Positions 43,847 through 51,118 of a DNA stretch of 64,000 nt are shown here, piece after piece; within the stretch, counting starts at the first letter, position 1; each line of letters begins with the position of its first letter. The notes beneath the pieces are model-generated. The model saw only the letters and a list, made by a program, of their open reading frames with translations. It did no database searches and had not been told where the DNA came from. This DNA comes from Bdellovibrionales bacterium (lineage in GTDB: Bacteria; Bdellovibrionota; Bacteriovoracia; Bacteriovoracales; Bacteriovoracaceae): positions 1 through 64,000 of the forward strand of contig JABGUH010000008.1 of NCBI GenBank assembly GCA_018646675.1, in the 5' to 3' direction. The translations under genes were made by a program, and so were the position numbers.

Positions 43847-45499
43847 CTATAGGTTGCCATTTTCATAGGAGAGGATCGCATCTCCTACTCCCATATCCAC
43901 ACCTTTAATAACATGTATATTCAACTTCTTAAGTTCTACTAACGCTGGACTAGAGATACGATTTGCAATCACCAGATCCGCATCGTTATCCACTAAGAAA
44001 TGGGCCGCCATCACCCCATCCGCCTTTGGCATACCAAAGCTTGGGTTGGCCAAAATCTCATACTTATTCTGATCTAGCGCTACTTTGATAAAGTATTGAG
44101 CACTATCAAAATCCGGGGCAATGTTAGATGCCGGATCAGCGTAGTTAGCAGGAATCAAAACAGTATTGATCATATTGCGATTAAAGGCGACCACTTGGGT
44201 GCCTCGCTTTTCCACCAGCTCTCCGGCACGGAACAGTGCCACCGCATCACGGGCGCTGCCCACCACCGAACTAAAGACTTTGATCCCATTCTGATTAAAG
44301 TTAAGTAGTTCACCATTCTTAATATTACCAACGATCACACTACCCACATGCTTCTGGGAGACCCAACTGGAGACCTTGTTATCCGGCATCCCTTTAAATG
44401 GGTTGGCGATAGCGTAGAAATTATCAATGTCCACCTCGTAGACGATCAGATAGGGGGCATTTACCAAGGAGTGTGCCACAGGTGAATTAAGCCCCTGACC
44501 GGTGGCCAAAATACCGACACGGTTCATCGGGTCAGCTGCTGCCGCTGTCCACTCTTTTAAGGTGAATTTTAAATTTTTAGTTCGTCGCTTATTTCTAGTA
44601 ACCTTCATGGTGACTCGATCACCAATTTGATGTTTGGCCAAACCACGAGATAGATCATCTAGAGAGGTAATCGGATCTGCGTCGATCATAATCAGAATAT
44701 CACCCTCTAGCAGACCGATGGTTGCGGCAAATGATTTAGGCTCAACTCCATTAACCAGGACTCCATCATTTCGAGGTAGATTAAACTGACGTGCCAACTG
44801 AGGATCGACTGTGATCAAGCTAGCACCAAAAATATTCTTACCAACCCGGGAGTTTACAAAGGCAACTGGCGCACCAGGAGTCTTCATAATGGGGTGACAC
44901 TTTTTACACGCTCCCCAGTAAGGATGGGGCAGCGGAATTGACCACTTGATCGGGCCAGATGGAATCGCTGGCTTCTGATCACCACCTGGAACAAAGTGAC
45001 ACATTTCACAGTTGTTACCATAGTTAGTATGAGTCATCACGGACCCAATCATAATCGGAATTTTACCCGCATTGGGGCCAGTGGTTGCGGGCTTTGCCGC
45101 CACCCCGAGGAAAGCCACTGCATTGGTTGCACCGCCGGTAAATTTGTGGCACTTAACACACTTACCCCAGTAGGGATGTCGCATTGGTGCTTTGGGAGCG
45201 ATAGGGACTGGGAATGGTCTAGGAGGTGTGGCAACACCAGTTACAGTGTGACATTTACGACAGCGATTCCCCCGATAGACATGCCGCATTATCGCATTGT
45301 AAGTCAGAGGAATTTTAACCATCGCCACCTGTTGTGCTCCGGCACCATGTCCATGATGAAGGGAGGCTCGTTTGGCCTTATTGCCATACCCCATCTCAAT
45401 ATAGATGGTCCAGCCAATCACTATCAAGAGTAGGGCCAAAACTAGACCTACTACCGGCTTGAATTGCTTCATACAAAAATCGGATGTTTCATTCTTCAC
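43847..45499 (-). CDS. Four-magnetochrome, PDZ, double NifX-like protein (MamE-Cter/MamP-like)
   Basis: 550 residues. Membrane anchor about 14-33. Four CxxCH c-heme sites follow at about 80-84, 114-118, 164-168 and 198-202, each preceded by an aromatic-Gly-x-x-Cys magnetochrome pattern (for example HPYWGKCVKCH). Then come one PDZ domain (about 222-305) and two tandem NifX-like domains (about 327-435 and 440-548). Magnetochromes occur in MamE, MamP, MamT and MamX and are thought to balance Fe(II)/Fe(III). Four in one chain is more than usual. The gene ends 3 bases before the triple-PDZ gene. Confidence 0.82.
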   Translation of the reverse strand: MKNETSDFCMKQFKPVVGLVLALLLIVIGWTIYIEMGYGNKAKRASLHHGHGAGAQQVAMVKIPLTYNAIMRHVYRGNRCRKCHTVTGVATPPRPFPVPIAPKAPMRHPYWGKCVKCHKFTGGATNAVAFLGVAAKPATTGPNAGKIPIMIGSVMTHTNYGNNCEMCHFVPGGDQKPAIPSGPIKWSIPLPHPYWGACKKCHPIMKTPGAPVAFVNSRVGKNIFGASLITVDPQLARQFNLPRNDGVLVNGVEPKSFAATIGLLEGDILIMIDADPITSLDDLSRGLAKHQIGDRVTMKVTRNKRRTKNLKFTLKEWTAAAADPMNRVGILATGQGLNSPVAHSLVNAPYLIVYEVDIDNFYAIANPFKGMPDNKVSSWVSQKHVGSVIVGNIKNGELLNFNQNGIKVFSSVVGSARDAVALFRAGELVEKRGTQVVAFNRNMINTVLIPANYADPASNIAPDFDSAQYFIKVALDQNKYEILANPSFGMPKADGVMAAHFLVDNDADLVIANRISSPALVELKKLNIHVIKGVDMGVGDAILSYENGNL

Positions 45500-45528
45500 T
45501 TTAGATCACCTCTATCCACATCAGCTCT

Positions 45529-46467
45529 TTAGCTCTTGCTACTCTTCTTTTTTCCCAAAATTTTCTTATTTTTTGATTTAAAGTAGATCAACACTTCACC
45601 AGGTCGTTCAACGCGGCCAATGATCGCTCTCCCCAAATCTCTCTTTAATTGATCTAGCTCTTTCAAGCTCTTGGAGTGCAACACATCTGCCTCCACTTCA
45701 ATACTCACCATCTGACCGAGCTCACGCGTTCGCAGATCGATCAAATTGACCTCTTTAGCACGGGCCACCTCTTCTCGAACAATCTCATCAATCCCATCTG
45801 GTAGTTGAATATCGATCAATCGATGGATCGCCTCATTGAGTGACTCCCAGCAAAGCTTAAAGATAAAGCCACTAACCATTAAGGCTGCTAATGGATCTAG
45901 GAACCAGAATCCCAGCTTGGAGCCAACGATCCCCATCAAAACTGCCAGTGATGACCAGACGTCAGCTCGTTTTTCGTGCGCGTTAGCAATCATGGAGGGA
46001 CTGTGCATTTGATTACCAGCACAGATACTCTGGCGATACATCAATTCGTTTGCCACCAGGGAGATCATCGCCCCAATTACCGTTACCATATCTGGATTCA
46101 CCGGGTGGCCACCAATAATAAGGTGAACCGCCATAAAAAATATGTAGATACCCACCATAGTCAAAAGAGTATAGATGGCTGCTGCCGCTACATACTCAAA
46201 CTTGCCATAACCATATGGGTAGGTAGCATCCTTGGGTCGTTTGGCCACTTTTAGGCCAATCAACATAGTTACCGAACCGGCGACATCACCAAAGGAGTGA
46301 ATGCCATCGGCAAAGAGGGCCGCACTGCCCCCAACGATGCCTAGGTACATTTTAACGACTGCGATAAAGCTGTTACCGCCAACATTAATGCCACCAATAG
46401 AAGCGATACACTTCTCACAAGCGCTATGCTTTAACTTATGTGTATGATGCTGATCTTGCTCTTTCAT
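45529..46467 (-). CDS. mamB: MamB-like cation diffusion facilitator
   Basis: 312 residues: six membrane helices plus cytoplasmic domain and a Lys-rich tail. CEKC near the N-terminus, YPYGYGKFEY and ANELMYRQSICAGNQMHSP match MamB closely. Site-A ligands look complete: His57 and Asp61 in helix 2, Glu165 and Asp169 in helix 5. MamB is essential for magnetosome membrane formation and ferrous iron loading, with MamM as partner. Order mamA-mamQ-(two small genes)-mamB mirrors A-Q-R-B of known clusters. Confidence 0.85.
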   Translation of the reverse strand: MKEQDQHHTHKLKHSACEKCIASIGGINVGGNSFIAVVKMYLGIVGGSAALFADGIHSFGDVAGSVTMLIGLKVAKRPKDATYPYGYGKFEYVAAAAIYTLLTMVGIYIFFMAVHLIIGGHPVNPDMVTVIGAMISLVANELMYRQSICAGNQMHSPSMIANAHEKRADVWSSLAVLMGIVGSKLGFWFLDPLAALMVSGFIFKLCWESLNEAIHRLIDIQLPDGIDEIVREEVARAKEVNLIDLRTRELGQMVSIEVEADVLHSKSLKELDQLKRDLGRAIIGRVERPGEVLIYFKSKNKKILGKKKSSKS

Positions 46468-46485
46468 CTCAACCCATCTACCTGC

Positions 46486-46605
46486 TTAGCTCTTACCTCT
46501 TAGGCGTTTCTCTTCCTCAATTTCCTTCTCTAAAGTAGAAATTTTTGAGTAGAGATATCCTCCACCACCAAGCACAATTACCAACATGACAAATCCTACT
46601 AACAT
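46486..46605 (-). CDS. 39-residue membrane protein, magnetosome cluster
   Basis: Starts MLVGFVMLVIVLGGGGYLY and continues with a Lys/Glu-rich helix ending GKS. One membrane helix carrying four consecutive glycines, then a charged amphipathic tail. GGAGG lies about nine bases before the ATG at 46605, and it fits exactly between the ferric-reductase-like gene (4 bases) and mamB (18 bases) on the same strand. Glycine-rich helices are typical of small magnetosome proteins such as MamD, MamG and MamI. No family assigned. Confidence 0.75.
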   Translation of the reverse strand: MLVGFVMLVIVLGGGGYLYSKISTLEKEIEEEKRLRGKS

Positions 46606-46609
46606 ATCC

Positions 46610-47104
46610 CTATCCTCCAAAAACGTAATGGCCCTCAAGCAAAGCGTAGACCATAATAACAAATAGTATTAACTGACTATGCAACAAGTAGACCCACTTC
46701 TGTACTCGTGCATTATAACGATACTTCAAAAGAAACCCACCAAAGGTCAACCACCCCATCAAAACTAGGGCAACCTCTAGCCAGAAGTTTGTCCAATTAG
46801 TTAGGTAGGCATGAACACAGGCGACCAAGAAAGCCCACAGATTCATCTGACAGTGCCAATGTAAAAACGTAATAAAAAATTTATCCACATTCTTCAGATG
46901 AAAAAGCTGTCGTAAGTGTTTGGCCGGGACGTAGGTATTTGCCAAAAAGAATAACATCAGACTTAGATTTCCTGCCCCAGTGGCGAGGTTGTAATCTGAG
47001 AATTTAACGATCAGTAGAGAGACGATAATAAGAGATAGGACCACATAGTGATACTTCGCCCATTCCCAACTACTAATAGTCAATGATCTTAAACGTACGA
47101 GCAT
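46610..47104 (-). CDS. Ferric-reductase-like transmembrane protein
   Basis: About 164 residues with five or six membrane helices. His pairs lie in two helices, HWHCQMNLWAFLVACVH (14 apart) and HSQLILFVIMVYALLEGH (17 apart), as in b-heme ferric reductase/YedZ domains. MamZ carries such a domain at its C-terminus fused to a transporter half. Here it is alone. It would take electrons across the membrane for iron reduction or oxidation. The start is uncertain: ATG 47104 overlaps the mamQ 3' end by 32 bases. Confidence 0.65.
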   Translation of the reverse strand: MLVRLRSLTISSWEWAKYHYVVLSLIIVSLLIVKFSDYNLATGAGNLSLMLFFLANTYVPAKHLRQLFHLKNVDKFFITFLHWHCQMNLWAFLVACVHAYLTNWTNFWLEVALVLMGWLTFGGFLLKYRYNARVQKWVYLLHSQLILFVIMVYALLEGHYVFGG

Positions 47105-47813
47105 CCTGATCAGCCTTATAGTAGGGTTGTGCCTCAAAAGAGAAGAAAATATTATAAAAATTGCCGGGAAAAGTTACCAGCAATGTTGAATATCTGTTGA
47201 GTAGGTCGATAAATGAGACACGGGAGGTAGCAACATTACGCTCTAACTCTAAAACAGCGTCCATCGATTTTAAAAAGTTACTGCTCAATTTCAAGTTGGG
47301 GTACTGCTCAGATAGGGCAAAAAGCTTATTCATAAAGCTGTCCATCGTCTTGGGTGGAACGGCACTCCCCTTGGCATTTGCTCCCTTGATCTCTTTCAGC
47401 AGCTTCTTCATATCTGCTCCGCCAAATACCTGGCGAGAAGCGACTACCCCTTTAAATATCTGTGATTCGTGCTCAGAGTAGTCTAAAGCAATCTTTGAGA
47501 TGTTAACCTGAACGTTGCGCCGCTGCTGCATGAAAGTATGCACCTTACTCTGGGCCGCACGCATGTTCTGTAAACCAATATAAAAGACGTTATAGTAATA
47601 GATCCCGACCAAGACTGTTATCCCAAAAGAGATCAACGAGACCACGGAAGCCTTTCTGATCAGCGACAGATCATTTTCATCAAAGTTATCGGGAAAAATA
47701 TTTCCAAACCGCGACAAGACATTACGCAGCTTTTCGCGAAAAGTCGGCACCCGATTAAACTGGTCCCGACTATATACTTTTTCAATAATATGACTAGTTC
47801 TATTGCTGGCCAT
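47073..47813 (-). CDS. mamQ: MamQ, LemA-family protein
   Basis: 246 residues. One membrane helix (about 53-72) is followed by the LemA-type helical bundle: NMRAAQSKVHTFMQQRRNVQ, YPNLKLSSNF, then ATSRVSFIDLLNRY and FPGNFYNIFFSFEAQPYY, which are the family's conserved blocks. MamQ is needed for magnetosome membrane formation. It is next to mamA as in other clusters. A housekeeping LemA is the alternative, but location and the N-terminal soluble region before the helix favour MamQ. Confidence 0.87.
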   Translation of the reverse strand: MASNRTSHIIEKVYSRDQFNRVPTFREKLRNVLSRFGNIFPDNFDENDLSLIRKASVVSLISFGITVLVGIYYYNVFYIGLQNMRAAQSKVHTFMQQRRNVQVNISKIALDYSEHESQIFKGVVASRQVFGGADMKKLLKEIKGANAKGSAVPPKTMDSFMNKLFALSEQYPNLKLSSNFLKSMDAVLELERNVATSRVSFIDLLNRYSTLLVTFPGNFYNIFFSFEAQPYYKADQDARTFKIIDY

Positions 47814-47882
47814 CGACCATCCCCTACTTGGGTAAAATTACTTAAACCAAGATGTTACTCTTTGCTATCGTTTGCTATCTTT

Positions 47883-48554
47883 CTACTGATTTGCTAGCGC
47901 CTGCTCCAACTCCATCACCTTTTTAAAGTGAGGAACAGCATCCTTATGACGATCCATCGACTCATAAGTAAACCCTAGGTATTGGTGATAACTGATGCTC
48001 TCAGGAGAGAGCACTAGTGCCTCTTTAAGAGTAGTAATAACCTCATCACTACGCTCTGCCTTGTCATATAGCTGGGCCAACAAGAACATGCTCTCATGAT
48101 CTTTTTTATTCTTATCCAAGGCTTCAGTATAAAGTTTAATTGCGCTCTCGAGATTCCCCTCTTCACTATAGATAGAAGCCAGTTTGGTCTTTACTTCAGC
48201 ATCATCAACTGCCTTTAGCACCTCTTCAAAGTTCTTCTTAGCGGCGGCAATATCGCCAACCAAAAAATAGAGTTCTGCCAAACTTTTTTGAACACCCTCT
48301 TTTTTTCCGGTAGGAGCAATTTTAACCGCCTTGGTGGCCATGTGGATCGCTTTATCCAACTTACCTTTGCCACGGTAGTGGTTAACCAAGTTAGCATAGA
48401 CCAAAAATTGATCTTTCTGATCCAAGGTGAAAAAGCTCTCGTACCAGCGCAATAAGCTGTGAAACCACTTCCCGAGGACCAAGTAAATCATATGTAAAAC
48501 ATATTCAAAATCTGGCATTGGATTCGCTTCGTTAGGAACATTTTTATCACTCAT
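47883..48554 (-). CDS. mamA: MamA, TPR magnetosome-associated protein
   Basis: 223 residues with about five tetratricopeptide repeats (about 45-215; units such as YANLVNHYRGKGKLDKAI, YSEEGNLESAIKLYTEAL and YLGFTYESMDRHKDAVPHF). An amphipathic N-terminus contains HMIYLVLGKWFHSLLRWY. MamA coats the cytoplasmic face of magnetosomes as oligomers and recruits proteins. It is directly upstream of mamQ with 69 bases between. Confidence 0.85.
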   Translation of the reverse strand: MSDKNVPNEANPMPDFEYVLHMIYLVLGKWFHSLLRWYESFFTLDQKDQFLVYANLVNHYRGKGKLDKAIHMATKAVKIAPTGKKEGVQKSLAELYFLVGDIAAAKKNFEEVLKAVDDAEVKTKLASIYSEEGNLESAIKLYTEALDKNKKDHESMFLLAQLYDKAERSDEVITTLKEALVLSPESISYHQYLGFTYESMDRHKDAVPHFKKVMELEQALANQ

Positions 48555-48573
48555 CTTGCACTACCCCTTTTAC

Positions 48574-48783
48574 TTATGAATTATTTGTATCTGAATTTGA
48601 ATTGGTATCCATCTGCATCAACTTATCTGGACTGTAGATAGCAACGGCCAAAGAGAGCACTCCAAAGAAAACCAGTACAATGGATGAACCACCTTTGAGT
48701 ACATCTAGCACATAGTGCCAGGCATCGAAAAAACCCCAAAGACCAAAAGCTATTAAGAAAAGACCTGTTATCACCTGAGCCAT
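48574..48783 (-). CDS. MamI-like small membrane protein
   Basis: 69 residues: helix 1 (VITGLFLIAFGLWGFF), a turn DAWHYVLDVLKGGSS and helix 2 (IVLVFFGVLSLAVAIY), then a Ser/Asn/Asp-rich tail. This two-helix pattern with a Trp-containing turn and Leu-Lys-Gly before helix 2 is like MamI, which is required for membrane invagination and can bind magnetite. It resembles both halves of the next protein. The name is tentative because the family is short and variable. Confidence 0.6.
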   Translation of the reverse strand: MAQVITGLFLIAFGLWGFFDAWHYVLDVLKGGSSIVLVFFGVLSLAVAIYSPDKLMQMDTNSNSDTNNS

Positions 48784-48804
48784 CTATTACTCCTACTATA
48801 TTAA

Positions 48805-49152
48805 TTAAGCCTTTAAACGATTTACACCTGTTACTACTGCCAGAACACCACAGACAATACTTATGATGGGAATAATTCCGTAGCTAACATCTCGAACAAC
48901 GCCCCACTCATCGTAGATACCAAAGGCTCCAGCTAATAGCAGGAAGAGCCCCGAGGTCAAGTAGACAATCTTCAAAGCATTGGCCCGCTTGGTGGCAATA
49001 CTCATAAAGATAATTCCACACAAAACCATGATTGGGCCGGCGACTCCAAGAACTAGATCTAGCACATTGTACCACTCGTCATACATACCGAAGACACCCG
49101 CAGCAAACATAGTAAATCCAAAAAGCAGATGAAATGTTCTCTTGTTAACCAT
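48805..49152 (-). CDS. Tandem MamI-like membrane protein
   Basis: 115 residues made of two copies of the MamI-like unit: FGMYDEWYNVLD (21-32) and FGIYDEWGVVRD (77-88) are 56 residues apart. Each follows a Gly-rich helix and precedes GxxxPI...CG plus a second helix. So it is a four-helix protein from an internal duplication. Together with the 69-residue neighbour the unit occurs three times in 580 bases. The acidic, aromatic turns would face the same side of the membrane. Confidence 0.7.
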   Translation of the reverse strand: MVNKRTFHLLFGFTMFAAGVFGMYDEWYNVLDLVLGVAGPIMVLCGIIFMSIATKRANALKIVYLTSGLFLLLAGAFGIYDEWGVVRDVSYGIIPIISIVCGVLAVVTGVNRLKA

Positions 49153-49174
49153 CAGTTATATCCTCATCAAAAAA

Positions 49175-49750
49175 TTAAATCTTCACTTGTGGCAGTAGCT
49201 TGGGCTCTGGGGCCAAAGCTTTTAAACCAACACCTGGACCTTGCTTAACAGTAGGTACTTGCTGTCCAACTCTTCCCTCTCCGCCGTAGACCGCCCGTTT
49301 TAAATGGCGGTGACAGGTAGGGCAACTGGCACTACATGTCTGCATTCCCAAGTAGACTACTCTGTCAATTGGACAGATGCAGATCTGCTTTCCCTTCGCC
49401 CCACTATCAACTGATCGATACGGAGATAGGGGATCAACCATGTTTTGTCCACCTTTAACCTGATTAAGGTGTTTTTTTCCACCAAAGGCATTTAGTTTAA
49501 GTCCCTTGGTGACAACTACCGCTTCTCTACCAATCACATGAGTTTCATGGCGAAGTAGCTTGGTCTCGTGTTGCATCAGTGCACGTTCCTGTCGATGTAT
49601 TACCTGTTCAATCCGGTTTAATTTATGCCGGTCCATCTCGGTCAAAGAGAAGATAAAAAGCACTATCACCAACAGGGCAATTCCTAAACGAGAACGAACC
49701 ACTGCCAAGAGAGGTTCCATACCCTTAATTTTAAAAAGATCCCTCAGCAC
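49175..49750 (-). CDS. Membrane protein with His-rich coiled stalk and Cys cluster
   Basis: 191 residues. One membrane helix (about 23-38), then a helical stalk rich in His and Glu (RQERALMQHETKLLRHETH), then a Cys domain: CICP, QTCSASCPTCH near 134-145. CPTCH is formally a c-heme motif, but it sits in a ribbon-like set of five or six cysteines without the magnetochrome lead-in, so metal ribbon or mono-heme both remain open. A Gly/Pro-rich tail follows. It is the first gene of the main magnetosome block. Confidence 0.65.
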   Translation of the reverse strand: MLRDLFKIKGMEPLLAVVRSRLGIALLVIVLFIFSLTEMDRHKLNRIEQVIHRQERALMQHETKLLRHETHVIGREAVVVTKGLKLNAFGGKKHLNQVKGGQNMVDPLSPYRSVDSGAKGKQICICPIDRVVYLGMQTCSASCPTCHRHLKRAVYGGEGRVGQQVPTVKQGPGVGLKALAPEPKLLPQVKI

Positions 49751-49904
49751 TTTTCATCACCTATTCGAAAGCTATTCCGAACGCTAAAACCGTAAAAACA
49801 GGTACTATTTCAACAGTGCAGCGTTTTATCGTTTTCCGGGTTTAAAGTCAACGGGATTAACGAATTTACCAAAGAAAAAATGAGGATAGATTGATATAAA
49901 GTCT

Positions 49905-49950
49905 CAAAAAAAATGAAGATCAGAGCCGATCTTTAACGCAAACCGGCTCT
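49905..49950 (-). terminator. Terminator after the ParA-like gene
   Basis: AGAGCCG (49922-49928) pairs with CGGCTCT (49944-49950). On the minus strand the stem is followed, after about 11 bases, by a run of eight T. It lies 19 bases past the ParA-like stop and separates that gene from the magnetosome operon. In the rest of the gap (49751-49904) I see nothing distinct; a promoter for the cluster probably lies there. Confidence 0.6.
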
Positions 49951-49968
49951 AACCCTAATAATAACTAG

Positions 49969-50793
49969 TTATGGAGTAACGCCAATCTCATCGACACGTC
50001 GCACTAACTCTTGGGCGAAATTATTGTAGTCCCGATGGCCCTTTTCTGACTTGCGCTCCATCTCAAAGATGGTTTTCTGTATTTTGGGCAGTGCACGAAA
50101 TTTCGAATTTACCGAAATAGTAGTATCGAAGATCTCTTGGCCGAACTGCTCTTTCAAATATTGCGACACTTGAGCGGTATCCTTAAAGCGACGGTCTAAC
50201 TTGGTGATCAGTGACCCTAGGCTCTTTAGCTTGGGGTTGATCTTTTTGACCTTATCGGCAATTTTAAAGGTATCGGCCAATCCAACCAAGGAGAGGATAT
50301 CAGTATTGGTTGGGACAACAAAAAAGTCACTAGCATTCAATGCATTGATCGTTAGTAGGCTTAACTCTGGCCCAGTATCAATCAGGACAAAATCAAAATG
50401 ATCGCGAGCGAAATCACTATCTAACAGATTCTTTAGAAAACTCTCCCTGCCGATCTCCCCGGATAGTGCCATATCGAGGAAAGCCTCCTTGCCACCATAA
50501 TCTTTTTCACTAGGAAGAATAGAGAGATTGGGAGTTGGAGTCTCATAGACAATATCCTCCAACAAAGTTCCCTCCTCAAGAAAGCCTGAGATAATCCCCT
50601 TGTGTTCGGGTGGCATATGGCCGATCAAAGATAGAGTTAAGCTGGCCTGGGATGGATCGAGATCCACTAACAGAACTCGGTGGCCATTAACGGCCAAGCC
50701 GGCACCGGTGTTGACAACAGTAGCAGTCTTGCCAACGCCTCCTTTACGATTTGTAACTGTGATAACAATAGGGCGGTTTACTGATTCTGACAT
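49969..50793 (-). CDS. ParA/MinD-family ATPase
   Basis: 274 residues from the ATG at 50793 (GGAGG about ten bases upstream). The deviant Walker A KGGVGKTATVVN near residue 17, the switch DLDPSQASLT near 45 and DFVLIDTGPELS near 125 define a ParA-type ATPase. No ParB partner is adjacent. Plasmid and chromosome partition systems use it with parB; McdA-like relatives position organelles. Lying 219 bases upstream of the magnetosome operon on the same strand, it could help distribute magnetosomes, as inference. Its own terminator makes it a separate transcript. Confidence 0.85.
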   Translation of the reverse strand: MSESVNRPIVITVTNRKGGVGKTATVVNTGAGLAVNGHRVLLVDLDPSQASLTLSLIGHMPPEHKGIISGFLEEGTLLEDIVYETPTPNLSILPSEKDYGGKEAFLDMALSGEIGRESFLKNLLDSDFARDHFDFVLIDTGPELSLLTINALNASDFFVVPTNTDILSLVGLADTFKIADKVKKINPKLKSLGSLITKLDRRFKDTAQVSQYLKEQFGQEIFDTTISVNSKFRALPKIQKTIFEMERKSEKGHRDYNNFAQELVRRVDEIGVTP

Positions 50794-50884
50794 ATAAAAA
50801 TCCTCCGTAATTCTTAACATGCTGTTTCAGACTAAAGTATTGGCCCAAAACTACGGTGTGTCAAAGTATAAGCAGTGAATAATC

Positions 50885-51001
50885 TTACTGAATTAAGTCG
50901 AGGAGCGTTGCGGCATGAACCTTACTTAGGGAGAAAACAATCATCACAAAGATAAAGAAGACCAACTTGGCATAGATCTCCTGTATTTCATGAGGTAGCA
51001 A
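50885..51001 (-). CDS. Candidate 38-residue membrane peptide
   Basis: A TTG start at 51001 with GGGAGGG upstream gives a short amphipathic start (LPHEIQEIYAK), a membrane helix (LVFFIFVMIVFSLS) and a short tail ending LIQ. It fills most of the gap between the ParA-like gene and the LysR-type regulator and is divergent from the latter. Evidence is limited to the ribosome site and the helix. Confidence 0.4.
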   Translation of the reverse strand: MLPHEIQEIYAKLVFFIFVMIVFSLSKVHAATLLDLIQ

Positions 51002-51118
51002 AAGACCCTCCCTATAAAAAAGGTATTTTAGTTGACAACTTAGGTCTTATGTCAAAAAAGGGGTAGTTACGCAAGTTATTTATGTAATAAGGCGATGCTT
51101 TGTTAAAGGAGAACTCCT

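Noticed and set aside
43463-43852. Plus-strand frames opposite the triple-PDZ gene
   Set aside because: They lie wholly within a well-supported minus-strand coding region with conserved domains.
49175-49750. Calling the CPTCH protein a magnetochrome protein (MamT-like)
   Set aside because: Only one CxxCH is present, inside a set of other cysteines, and the aromatic-Gly-x-x-Cys lead-in seen at 43847-45499 is missing.
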